DNA of 22,346 nt from Pyrodictiaceae archaeon (GTDB taxonomy: Archaea; Thermoproteota; Thermoprotei_A; Sulfolobales; Pyrodictiaceae). Below are positions 15,904 through 22,346 of the stretch, piece by piece. How positions within the stretch are numbered: the stretch's first letter is position 1; the number at the start of each line of letters is the position of its first letter. The stretch covers positions 1-22,346 of the forward strand of contig JALVKZ010000267.1 of NCBI GenBank assembly GCA_027033675.1. Reading direction: 5' to 3'. A program made the position numbers and the translations under genes. The notes under the pieces were generated by a model. The model was not told the origin of the DNA, searched no databases, and worked only from the letters and a program-made list of their open reading frames with translations.

Positions 15904-16668
15904 ATGCCAAGAATTAAGGGCTTTGATCCAGTAAAGCTTGGTCTTCGATTAGAGGAGCTTGTTCAAAGGGAAGCTGATAGGAAGTACTACAGGTTTAGGG
16001 GGACAAGGTTCTATGGCGGAAGCTCTACCGGTGATGTAGTTGGTTGTAATCTTAGATGTATATTCTGTTGGAGCGGGAGAGCTAGAGATGATCCGCGACT
16101 CGGATTTTTTGTTTCACCAGAGTATGCATATAATCGACTTAGCAGCATAGCTCGAAGACATAAGTATAAATATATACGATTATCTGGCGGAGAACCAACC
16201 ATAGGTTGGAGGCATCTCATTAGTCTTTTAGACCTAGTTGAAAACTCCGATTTCATATTCATACTTGAAACCAATGGGATCCTCATTGGCGCCTTACGTG
16301 AGCGTGCGCGATTCCTCGCAAGGTATAGTAGGGTACATGTCCGTGTATCAATCAAGGCCTGCAACGAGGAATGGTTTACTAAACTAACTCTAGCAGAGCC
16401 AAAGGCCTTTAACTATCAGCTAATGGCTGTTAACAATCTCTTGGACTACGGTATCGACTTTCATATAGCTCTTTTCATGTCCTACGGCAACAATACTTGC
16501 TGGCAAGGCCTATTAGAGCGCTTAATCAACATAGCCGGGCAGGAGATAGTAAACATGCTAGAGCCCGAATATCTAGTGCTCTACCCTAATGTCAAGAAAA
16601 GGCTTCAACTGTATGAGAAAATTCTGGGTATAAAACCTAGAGTAGTCTTTGAGCCAAAGAGGCGATAA
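15904..16668 (+). CDS. Radical SAM enzyme of unknown substrate
   Basis: A 254-aa radical SAM protein. The 4Fe-4S-binding CxxxCxxC is GCNLRCIFC (C48, C52, C55), followed by the SAM-binding RLSGGEP (92-98) and FILETNGI (119-126) and a half-barrel of strands and helices. It lacks the C-terminal SPASM/Twitch cysteine cluster and the TRAM/B12 domains that would indicate function. Its start resembles organic-radical activating enzymes and QueE-like proteins only in general layout. A 126-aa Cys-rich gene begins 2 nt after its stop, so the two are almost certainly cotranscribed. No clear ribosome site was found before the ATG at 15904 apart from GGGGAG six nt upstream. Confidence 0.85.
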   Translation: MPRIKGFDPVKLGLRLEELVQREADRKYYRFRGTRFYGGSSTGDVVGCNLRCIFCWSGRARDDPRLGFFVSPEYAYNRLSSIARRHKYKYIRLSGGEPTIGWRHLISLLDLVENSDFIFILETNGILIGALRERARFLARYSRVHVRVSIKACNEEWFTKLTLAEPKAFNYQLMAVNNLLDYGIDFHIALFMSYGNNTCWQGLLERLINIAGQEIVNMLEPEYLVLYPNVKKRLQLYEKILGIKPRVVFEPKRR

Positions 16669-16670
16669 CA

Positions 16671-17051
16671 ATGTCTAGAATTGATGCTAATGTAGTAGTT
16701 AAGCTTCGGGAATCAATTAACCCTATAATAGCGCTAATTGACCCTTCATTCGAGATACTAGTAAAATATTCTTGCTTGATCTGCGGTGGGAGCATTTTTA
16801 ACGAATATATTGATAAATACTTTGTCCAAGCGTTGCGACAAGCATTTCTAGACTTATATACACTATATAGTTCATATGTTCCGTGGCTTCTCGTTGACGA
16901 GATAAGGATGAATAGGGGTAATTGTCCTATAATCCGTAGCTCGTTATGCAATAAGGTATCATATAATCTTAACCTTGATAAGAATGAATTAGTTGTTAGT
17001 GTTGATTGCAACAAGATTCATTATAGGTGTGTTTTCAAGGTACAAGCCTAG
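16671..17051 (+). CDS. Cys-rich hypothetical partner of the radical SAM enzyme
   Basis: A 126-aa unrecognised protein with six cysteines: C35 and C38 in YSCLICGG, C85, C93, C113 and C120. The arrangement, one CxxC and scattered later Cys, could bind zinc or an iron-sulfur cluster. The middle is helical and the end beta-rich (NLNLDKNELVVSVDCNKIHYRCVFKV). The ATG begins only 2 nt after the radical SAM stop, the strongest reason to think it is real and works with that enzyme. A 125-aa antisense reading frame (16637-17014) also exists but has no such context. Confidence 0.6.
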   Translation: MSRIDANVVVKLRESINPIIALIDPSFEILVKYSCLICGGSIFNEYIDKYFVQALRQAFLDLYTLYSSYVPWLLVDEIRMNRGNCPIIRSSLCNKVSYNLNLDKNELVVSVDCNKIHYRCVFKVQA

Positions 17052-17067
17052 AAACACAGCATGTTTT

Positions 17068-17122
17068 TCAGAAGGGTGGGCCCAGTCATTGCCTTCTGCT
17101 CCTCTGTGCGTAACTTCATCAC
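17068..17122 (-). ncRNA. Candidate C/D box guide sRNA
   Basis: On the minus strand a perfect C box GTGATGA (17122-17116) is followed by a C'-like CAATGAC (17091-17085) and, after a 13-nt spacer, a perfect D box CTGA (17071-17068); total 55 nt. A CAGA tetramer about nine nt after the C box could be D'. The C'-to-D spacing is the usual 12-13 nt, so the guide TGGGCCCACCCTT would direct methylation five positions from the D box. No target was identified. Confidence 0.5.
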
Positions 17123-17358
17123 ATAATTGTATAATCCAAACCAAACAACCTGTATGCGACATGAGATAAACTATAACATAGTGTTTAATCAATGTATGTG
17201 GGTCAGTGCTGCGCGGCTCCACATTCTTTTCTTCGGACCTTTCGAGCCTCTTCATTCCCGTATTCTATGTTTTAGACCGAGCTTACTATTAGTTGCTGCC
17301 ATTTTAACATGTGTTTATTCTAGATATTCTCTCCCACCCGGATAATACCTTTAGTCCT

Positions 17359-17367
17359 AGATATAGG
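17359..17367 (+). promoter_or_regulatory. TATA-like element of the transglycosylase-like gene
   Basis: AGATATAGG is centred 35 nt before the ATG at 17398, predicting a transcript with a leader of about nine nt. The match is moderate. Confidence 0.35.
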
Positions 17368-17397
17368 CTTGTATTACTCTATAAGTGGCGTAATACA

Positions 17398-18522
17398 ATG
17401 GGTGCATTCAAGCTTATCCTAGGAACACCTCTACAAGCCATACCGCGTCCTTGGCTGATGCTCCCCATAGAAGGCGTTATGGTGAATACATATGAAATAC
17501 TAAGTTATGGGCTGAGCAAGGTAAGGGGGCGCAACCTTAGAAGAATCCTTGGCATAGATAACACCAACATCGAGCTATGGATAGACAGTGGAGGATACCA
17601 ATTCCTTTCACGAGGGCTTAATCCGAGCGTTGATAAAATAGCTAAGGTGTACAGAGAGGTTGATGCTGATTACTATATAAGCTTGGACTATCCCCCAGGC
17701 CCGAGAGACGATGAGAAGATAAGGGCTATGAAAATTGCTAAGACTGTTTCGAGCTTCATGAGTATGAAGAACATACTACGAGGATTAATAGAGGAAGGAC
17801 GCCTAATCCCAGTATTTCATCTATCTGTAGGGGAGTCGCTTAGGATACAGCTTAGAGTCTATGAGTCCCACAGCATTACTGCAGCAGTTGGTGGACTGAT
17901 TCCACACTTCATGCAGCTATCTGGTAAGGGTTCGCGGCTCAAGGCAGTGTTATTCCTATTACTAATGCGTAGAATATGGAGAGGAAAACTTCACGCTTTA
18001 GGCCTAGCATCGGCAGCCATTATACCATTACTTAAAAGTATTGGCATAGATAGTGGTGATACACAGTCCTGGCGACATAAGGCCGCTTATGGTAAGATTA
18101 TCATACCAACGATAGGTGAACGTCACATATCAGGCCGACGTGTAAAATTTGGTCCATCTACTCTTCGTGAAGAAGAGTACCCCCTCTATAGAGAGTATTT
18201 GAGTAAGGCTTCTCGTATATTACGGAGACAGCTTAGTCATGAAGACTTGGTAAATAGTTTTGAGGCTAGGGCTCTGTTTAATTCATATATATTATTAGAG
18301 GTTGCGTCTAATGGTGCGAGATACAGGGGGCCCAGTAGAGCTTTTATGCGCTTATTCGAGAGGATACAAGAGTTAAAGAACCGGGATCCGAGTAGCTTGG
18401 AGGAGGAGCTAGCTAGACTAATAGAGCTTCGTGAGGAAGCAGTTGAGTACAAGTCTGTGCGGAGTGTTGAGAAAGGTGCCGTCTCTGTTAGCACTGTAGC
18501 CACAGAGGCATCGGTTGCCTAG
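17398..18522 (+). CDS. TGT-superfamily base-exchange transglycosylase, zinc-less, DpdA-like
   Basis: A 374-aa protein with the core of tRNA-guanine transglycosylases: WIDSGGYQ (general base D63), ISLDYPP (D97), ITAAVGGLIP (165-168, compare AIGGL), and GIDSGDTQSW (216-225) aligning with GVDMFDC of TGT so that D221 is the nucleophile. It contains no cysteine, so the structural zinc site (CxCxxC...H) of queuine/archaeosine TGTs is gone, and there is no PUA domain. Lack of zinc and retention of two Asp are features of DpdA, the enzyme that inserts 7-deazaguanine into DNA. The 40-residue tail is helical and ends in a Ser/Val/Ala-rich stretch. The ATG at 17398 is preferred over a GTG at 17311 because MGAFKLILGTP gives the typical first strand. 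Substrate, DNA or RNA, is unresolved. Confidence 0.75.
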   Translation: MGAFKLILGTPLQAIPRPWLMLPIEGVMVNTYEILSYGLSKVRGRNLRRILGIDNTNIELWIDSGGYQFLSRGLNPSVDKIAKVYREVDADYYISLDYPPGPRDDEKIRAMKIAKTVSSFMSMKNILRGLIEEGRLIPVFHLSVGESLRIQLRVYESHSITAAVGGLIPHFMQLSGKGSRLKAVLFLLLMRRIWRGKLHALGLASAAIIPLLKSIGIDSGDTQSWRHKAAYGKIIIPTIGERHISGRRVKFGPSTLREEEYPLYREYLSKASRILRRQLSHEDLVNSFEARALFNSYILLEVASNGARYRGPSRAFMRLFERIQELKNRDPSSLEEELARLIELREEAVEYKSVRSVEKGAVSVSTVATEASVA

Positions 18523-18587
18523 TCTTTTACACCCGAACTTGTTTCAAGTTCTACTAGATAACAAATACAAAAATTACATTAACGCTA

Positions 18588-18595
18588 CTTAAAAT
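18588..18595 (+). promoter_or_regulatory. TATA box of feoB
   Basis: CTTAAAAT predicts a transcript start near 18617 and a 15-nt leader carrying AGGGAAAGAG before the ATG at 18632. Confidence 0.45.
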
Positions 18596-18631
18596 CGGGT
18601 ACATCTCTACCTGTGTAACCTAGGGAAAGAG

Positions 18632-20800
18632 ATGGCGCTGTCAAGGATCAATAGCAAGGACTGTGACTACATTGTGGCCTTGGTGGGTGCACCGAATAGC
18701 GGTAAAACTACTCTCTTCAACGTACTTACAGGGTCTAGTGAATTTGTTGCCAATTGGCCTGGTGTTACTGTAGATGTACGAGTAGCCATTATGAGAATTG
18801 ATGGTAAAAAACTTTGTATCGTAGACCTACCAGGGACATATAGCATTAGCGGGGATACAGCCGAAGAAAGGGTCACGCGTAGCTTTCTTACAGAAAACCT
18901 TGTTGATGTTATAGTTGTATTAGCTGATTCAACTATACTTGAACGAAGTCTTTACCTACCATTAGAAGTAATGAGTGTCTACGATAATGTTGTACTTGTA
19001 TTGACTAAAGCCGACGAGGCAGAAAGGAAGGGAATCAGTATAGATGTTCAGGGTCTCTCACGCGAGCTCGGAATCCCAGTAGTAATGATAAGTGCATTGG
19101 AGGGCAAAGGCATAGAGGAGTTACTAAAAGCGATAAAGGAGTATATTTCAAAGCAACAACCTACTCCAGGAATAAAAATAGACTATGGAAAACTGTCGCC
19201 CTATGTAGAGGAGCTTGCAGAGCGCATTCGTAGACTAGGAGTAGATGAGAGAAGAGCAAAATGGTTTGCAGCAGCCCTCATTCAAGGCCATGAATGGGTT
19301 ATAGAGGAGCTTAAGAAGCTTAAACATAACAATAGAAATGATGATGGAAAAGATATCGAGGAACTAGAGAGGCTCGCAGAGCGCATTCGCGACAGGCTGC
19401 GCCAAGAGGGTATAGAGCCTATCGTTGAGATACCACGGATATACTATGACTTAGCCGCTGCGCTTTACGAGAAATATGTTAGAAAGAGAGAAGAGGAAGT
19501 AACGCTTTCACGCTTCGATAGATTGCTCCTACACCCATTCCTAGGCCCGGTAATTAGTGGGTTAGCCTCGTTTGCAATAATACTGCTAGCCTATATTGTT
19601 GCTACAGGTTCGCCTCTGGATTCGTTACTCGATGCTCTCGGGCTTCATAAAGCTGCTCGCCTTGTCTCAGAGTACAGCTTAGTTAACTTAGTAGCTGCTG
19701 GAATGGATTGGTTAGCGAGCATAGCTGAATCCACTATACCAAATCCGGTTATAGCTAGAATGATTGGTGAAGGGGTTCTCTCTTCAAGCTACGGCGTGGG
19801 ACTTGTAATAAGCTTCCTGCCCCTTGTAGCAGTCATGATGCTCATACTCGGTGTGCTCGAGGATAGCGGCGTCCTAACACGACTTGCGGCTGGCTTCGAT
19901 AACGTGTTTAGGAAATTTGGTGTTAGCGGAAAAGCCCTATTTCCGGTACTTGTAAGCTTCGGGTGTAATGTGCCTGGGGTACTCTCCACGCGTATCATGG
20001 AGAACGAGGAGGAGAGAAGAGCAGTTATCTTTGCACTTCCATTCATCCCTTGTTCTGCAAGGCTCACGGTTATCCTTGCATTTGCCCATGTCTTCTTCGG
20101 CTCAGGTATAGAGAAGGCACTAGTAGTGCTCGTGGTCTATGCCATAGCTATTACGGCTTTCTTACTCACCCTCCGCCTCTTTGGGTACTTCGAGGGCTTA
20201 GAGCCGTCGGAGCTTGTGCTAGAGCTTACGCCCATTAAGAAGCCCAGTATGAGGGTTGTGTGGTGGTTCTTCTGGGATAAAATAAAGCACTTTCTTGTAA
20301 GAGCCGGCACAGTAATCACAATTGCAAGCATATTCCTCTGGATACTGGCGAGCTATGGTCCTAGCGGGTATCTGAAATACAATGAGACTAGTTATAATCC
20401 CGGAGCAAGCTATGCGGCGAGCATAGGGAGGGCGATAGCTCCTTACGTGGAGCTAGTGTTTGGTGTCAATGAGTCGCTTGCATGGAGGGTTGGGTTCGGC
20501 CTACTAGGTGGCTTCCTTGCCAAGGAGGTATTTCTTGACTCTCTTGCAGCCGTCTCACCTATACATGGTAGTGGCGAAGAATTTGCTACACTGAAAGCGT
20601 ATAGTCTTGATCCATGGGCTGCATTGGCGCTCTTAGTGGCTGTGACTCTCTACGTACCATGTATATCAACGCTGAGCGTAATCTACGCTGAAACGAGGAG
20701 TGTTAAGTTGACTACTGCTGTGTTTCTGTATGACCTTAGTGTAGCTAGTCTAGTAGCTCTTATTATAAGGCTTATTGGGGGCCTTCTAGCGATTCTTTAA
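18632..20800 (+). CDS. feoB: Ferrous iron transporter FeoB
   Basis: Membrane Fe(II) transporter with an N-terminal G domain. The G domain has G1 GAPNSGKTT (19-27), G2 in WPGVTVD, G3 DLPG (65-68), G4 TKAD (125-128) and G5 SALEGKG (154-160). A charged helical NFeoB extension follows (about 190-295), then polytopic membrane segments with the two Cys gates SFGCNVPGVLSTR and FIPCSARL, and a later YVPCISTLS. It has 722 aa, normal for FeoB. Two departures: the first Asn of GNPNSGKTT is Ala20 (the K+-coordinating second Asn, N22, is kept) and G4 is TKAD rather than NKxD. No feoA or feoC is adjacent. It converges on a minus-strand gene 3 nt away. Confidence 0.96.
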   Translation: MALSRINSKDCDYIVALVGAPNSGKTTLFNVLTGSSEFVANWPGVTVDVRVAIMRIDGKKLCIVDLPGTYSISGDTAEERVTRSFLTENLVDVIVVLADSTILERSLYLPLEVMSVYDNVVLVLTKADEAERKGISIDVQGLSRELGIPVVMISALEGKGIEELLKAIKEYISKQQPTPGIKIDYGKLSPYVEELAERIRRLGVDERRAKWFAAALIQGHEWVIEELKKLKHNNRNDDGKDIEELERLAERIRDRLRQEGIEPIVEIPRIYYDLAAALYEKYVRKREEEVTLSRFDRLLLHPFLGPVISGLASFAIILLAYIVATGSPLDSLLDALGLHKAARLVSEYSLVNLVAAGMDWLASIAESTIPNPVIARMIGEGVLSSSYGVGLVISFLPLVAVMMLILGVLEDSGVLTRLAAGFDNVFRKFGVSGKALFPVLVSFGCNVPGVLSTRIMENEEERRAVIFALPFIPCSARLTVILAFAHVFFGSGIEKALVVLVVYAIAITAFLLTLRLFGYFEGLEPSELVLELTPIKKPSMRVVWWFFWDKIKHFLVRAGTVITIASIFLWILASYGPSGYLKYNETSYNPGASYAASIGRAIAPYVELVFGVNESLAWRVGFGLLGGFLAKEVFLDSLAAVSPIHGSGEEFATLKAYSLDPWAALALLVAVTLYVPCISTLSVIYAETRSVKLTTAVFLYDLSVASLVALIIRLIGGLLAIL

Positions 20801-20803
20801 GGG

Positions 20804-21259
20804 TCACAGTATGGCTACTGTGTCTCCTCCTCTTCTCTTAAGCTTCTTGAGAAAGGCATGTGCTTGTCTCCTTGTCGGTGTAAGAGTATAGGCTTCTCTC
20901 TGCGGCGCTGGCTGGGCTAGGACGTAGCCTCTTACTGCGACTATTGTTATGCCTACTCCGAGCTTATTTATCTCCTGCTTGATTCTTTTCAAGTCCTCTA
21001 AGAGTTCCTCGGGTTCTACAAGAGGAATCTCTATCACTGCTTCCTCGGTTCCTCTTTCCTCATCTAGGCCATACACAATTACTCCCTGCCATTTCCTTAC
21101 AAATTCCTCAACGAGTCGGGTAAGCAGAGCTGTTGCTGGATTAGGGCTATACTCGCTCCACCCCCTCTCTGCGACGACATCACTAAACCGGTCAAGGTCC
21201 ATCATAACCACTGTGCCCTCTACAAGAGGGTAACTCTTATAGCCCCGCTTCCGCACCAT
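20804..21259 (-). CDS. Small palm-domain protein resembling GTP cyclohydrolase III
   Basis: A 151-aa protein with a betaalphabetabetaalphabeta palm-like layout. VVMMDLDRF (D21, D23) could bind metal, SPNPATALLTRLVEEFV (38-54) resembles the PNPRRExDLQxLQxRL segment of GTP cyclohydrolase III (ArfA, MJ0145), and GVIVYGLDEERGTEEAVIEI parallels its GLxFYxRFDNxIAIxN strand-loop-strand with D66. Then comes a helix, GVGITIVAVRGYVLAQPA and a C-terminal helix. The resemblance is by eye and may be topological only; other nucleotide-cyclase or polymerase-palm families are alternatives. ATG 21259 is chosen because GGAG and GGTGG precede it; GTG 21304 is an upstream alternative. Confidence 0.6.
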   Translation of the reverse strand: MVRKRGYKSYPLVEGTVVMMDLDRFSDVVAERGWSEYSPNPATALLTRLVEEFVRKWQGVIVYGLDEERGTEEAVIEIPLVEPEELLEDLKRIKQEINKLGVGITIVAVRGYVLAQPAPQREAYTLTPTRRQAHAFLKKLKRRGGDTVAIL

Positions 21260-21352
21260 TTCCACCACTCCTGAAAACGCACAAGCACCTCGCTTCTGTA
21301 ACACTGTGTTCTTGTAATTTTCCCCACTACTTTCTAAACGGTTAACGATTAC

Positions 21353-21361
21353 GTTAAAAAC
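21353..21361 (+). promoter_or_regulatory. TATA box of glutamate dehydrogenase
   Basis: GTTAAAAAC predicts a transcript start near 21383 and a 27-nt leader carrying GAGGTG (21398-21403) before the GTG at 21410. Confidence 0.5.
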
Positions 21362-21409
21362 TCTGCCACAACAAATCTATCTACATGGACAGAACTAGAG
21401 GTGTAACTC

Positions 21410-22346
21410 GTGGCTCAAGACTCTCGTCGCCTCCTAGTCGAAGCAGAAAAGGTCCTCCATCGCGCAGTAGTTGATCTTCTTGGATACGACGAAGACACAT
21501 ACGAGGCTCTCCGTCACCCGGAGAGAGTTATACAAGTTAAAATCCCCGTCCGCATGGATAACGGCAAGGTTAAGGTATTCATCGGGTGGAGAAGCGAACA
21601 CAATAGTGCCCTCGGCCCCTACAAGGGCGGTATAAGATACCACCCCGAAACAACAAAAGAGGAAGTAATAGCGCTCAGCATGATGATGACCTGGAAGAAC
21701 GCCCTAGCAGGCCTCCCATATGGTGGCGGCAAGGGCGGTATCCGCGTAGACCCACACGCTCTCTCAACACGCGAGCTCGAACAGCTCTCAAGAGGCTTCA
21801 TAAGAGGAATATACAAGTACATAGGCCCCGACAAGGACATACCTGCACCTGACGTATATACTAATCCACAGATAATGGCCTGGATGATGGACGAGTATTA
21901 CAGACTCACCGGCGACAACGCCTTCGCAATGATAACCGGTAAGCCAAAGATACTAGGCGGCATGGAGACGAGAATCATTGCAACTGGCTTCGGTACAGCG
22001 GTAGCAGCTAGAGAGATAGCAAAGAAGCTATGGGGAGGAATTGAGGGCAAGAAGGTAGCCGTACAAGGCTATGGTAACGCTGGCTACTACGCTGCAAAGT
22101 TCCTACACGAAATGGGTGCAATAATAGTAGCTGTGAGCGACAGCAAAGGCGGTATCTATAGCAGTAAGGGACTAAACCCAGACGAAGTGCTCGAGGTCAA
22201 GAGGAAAACGGGCAGCGTCATCAACTACGACAAGGCAGAGAAGAAGATAACTAATGAGGAACTATTAGAACTCGACGTAGACGTGCTAGTACCAGCAGCG
22301 ATAGAGGATGTGATAACAGAGCAGAACATGGATAAGATAAGAGCAA
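21410..22346 (+). CDS. gdhA: Glutamate dehydrogenase (3' truncated by window)
   Basis: NAD(P)-dependent enzyme interconverting glutamate with 2-oxoglutarate and ammonia. The visible 312 codons start [19 protein letters not shown]. They contain the substrate-binding segment [18 protein letters not shown], the catalytic-lysine region [33 protein letters not shown] and the Rossmann loop [17 protein letters not shown] with VSDSKGG after beta-2. The Asp in that position suggests NAD rather than NADP preference, tentatively. About 100 C-terminal residues are beyond the window. The GTG start at 21410 is supported by GAGGTG six nt upstream. The gene is divergent from the palm-domain gene. Confidence 0.96.
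   Translation, partial: MAQDSRRLLVEAEKVLHRAVVDLLGYDEDTYEALRHPERVIQVKIPVRMDNGKVKVFIGWRSEHNSALGPYKGGIRYHPETTKEEVIALSMMMTWKNALAGLPYGGGKGGIRVDPHALSTRELEQLSRGFIRGIYKYIGPDKDIPAPDVYTNPQIMAWMMDEYYRLTGDNAFAMITGKPKILGGMETRIIATGFGTAVAAREIAKKLWGGIEGKKVAVQGYGNAGYYAAKFLHEMGAIIVAVSDSKGGIYSSKGLNPDEVLEVKRKTGSVINYDKAEKKITNEELLELDVDVLVPAAIEDVITEQNMDKIRA

Larger units (their letters stand above)
17052..17397. other. 346-nt region without a protein gene
   Basis: No convincing coding region. It holds a minus-strand C/D box sRNA candidate (17068-17122) at its left end and the promoter of the transglycosylase-like gene at its right end. The remainder is AT-rich and shows no repeat or hairpin that I can support. Confidence 0.5.

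Noticed and set aside
16637..17014. 125-aa minus-strand frame opposite the Cys-rich partner gene.
   Set aside because: The plus-strand frame starts 2 nt after the radical SAM stop, a natural operon arrangement, and the minus frame has no promoter, ribosome site or recognisable motif.
16989..17345. Short frames on both strands in the 17052-17397 gap.
   Set aside because: No ribosome sites, odd composition, and overlap with the C/D sRNA candidate and the promoter.
1..22346. CRISPR arrays, insertion sequences, toxin-antitoxin pairs, prophage genes.
   Set aside because: No regular repeats, terminal inverted repeats, transposase or integrase motifs were seen on either strand.

Overview
The window looks like chromosomal DNA of a hyperthermophilic crenarchaeon, most likely Desulfurococcales and possibly near Pyrodictium/Hyperthermus. 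The grounds are a Cren7 chromatin protein, archaeal TFE, archaeal eL33 (L35Ae), mevalonate kinase, TATA boxes at leaderless or short-leader spacing, frequent GTG/TTG starts, and strongly compacted genes with overlapping 3' ends. The placement is inferred from gene content; no database was searched. No IS element, CRISPR array, integrase or prophage is visible.

Layout. 1-1882: tfe, overlapped by a C5-cytosine methyltransferase gene, which converges on an antisense SPOUT-like gene. 2077-2853: a ribbon-helix-helix/coiled-coil protein. 3085-4524 (minus): S-adenosylhomocysteine hydrolase with a CAU-anticodon tRNA gene upstream. 4790-7561: Cren7, mevalonate kinase, a possible degenerate GHMP-like protein and a Nudix hydrolase. 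7578-9335: eL33 and a class III aminotransferase (or amino-acid racemase), divergent around one palindromic TATA box. 9404-12199: a candidate C/D box sRNA and four uncharacterised or weakly characterised genes, then a SPOUT RNA methyltransferase whose 5' end overlaps a divergent gene. 12291-14672: a GT4 glycosyltransferase with a puzzling start, GTP cyclohydrolase I and inorganic pyrophosphatase. 14838-18522: a DUF89-family protein that has lost metal ligands, a radical SAM enzyme with a tightly linked Cys-rich partner, a second C/D sRNA candidate, and a zinc-less tRNA-guanine-transglycosylase-fold protein resembling DpdA. 18632-22346: FeoB, a small palm-domain protein resembling GTP cyclohydrolase III, and glutamate dehydrogenase cut by the window end.

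How the genes relate. Most are single-gene units. SAM-dependent methylation (C5 methyltransferase, two SPOUT proteins) sits near SAH hydrolase, which removes the inhibitory by-product. Pyrophosphatase and Nudix genes are general metabolic housekeeping. The most interesting part is 15904-18522: radical SAM enzyme, Cys-rich partner and a transglycosylase-fold protein that keeps both catalytic Asp positions but contains no cysteine. It could be an undescribed base-exchange modification system acting on DNA or RNA, but that is a hypothesis. GTP cyclohydrolase I in the same window supplies the first intermediate of 7-deazaguanine synthesis, though it also serves pterin synthesis.
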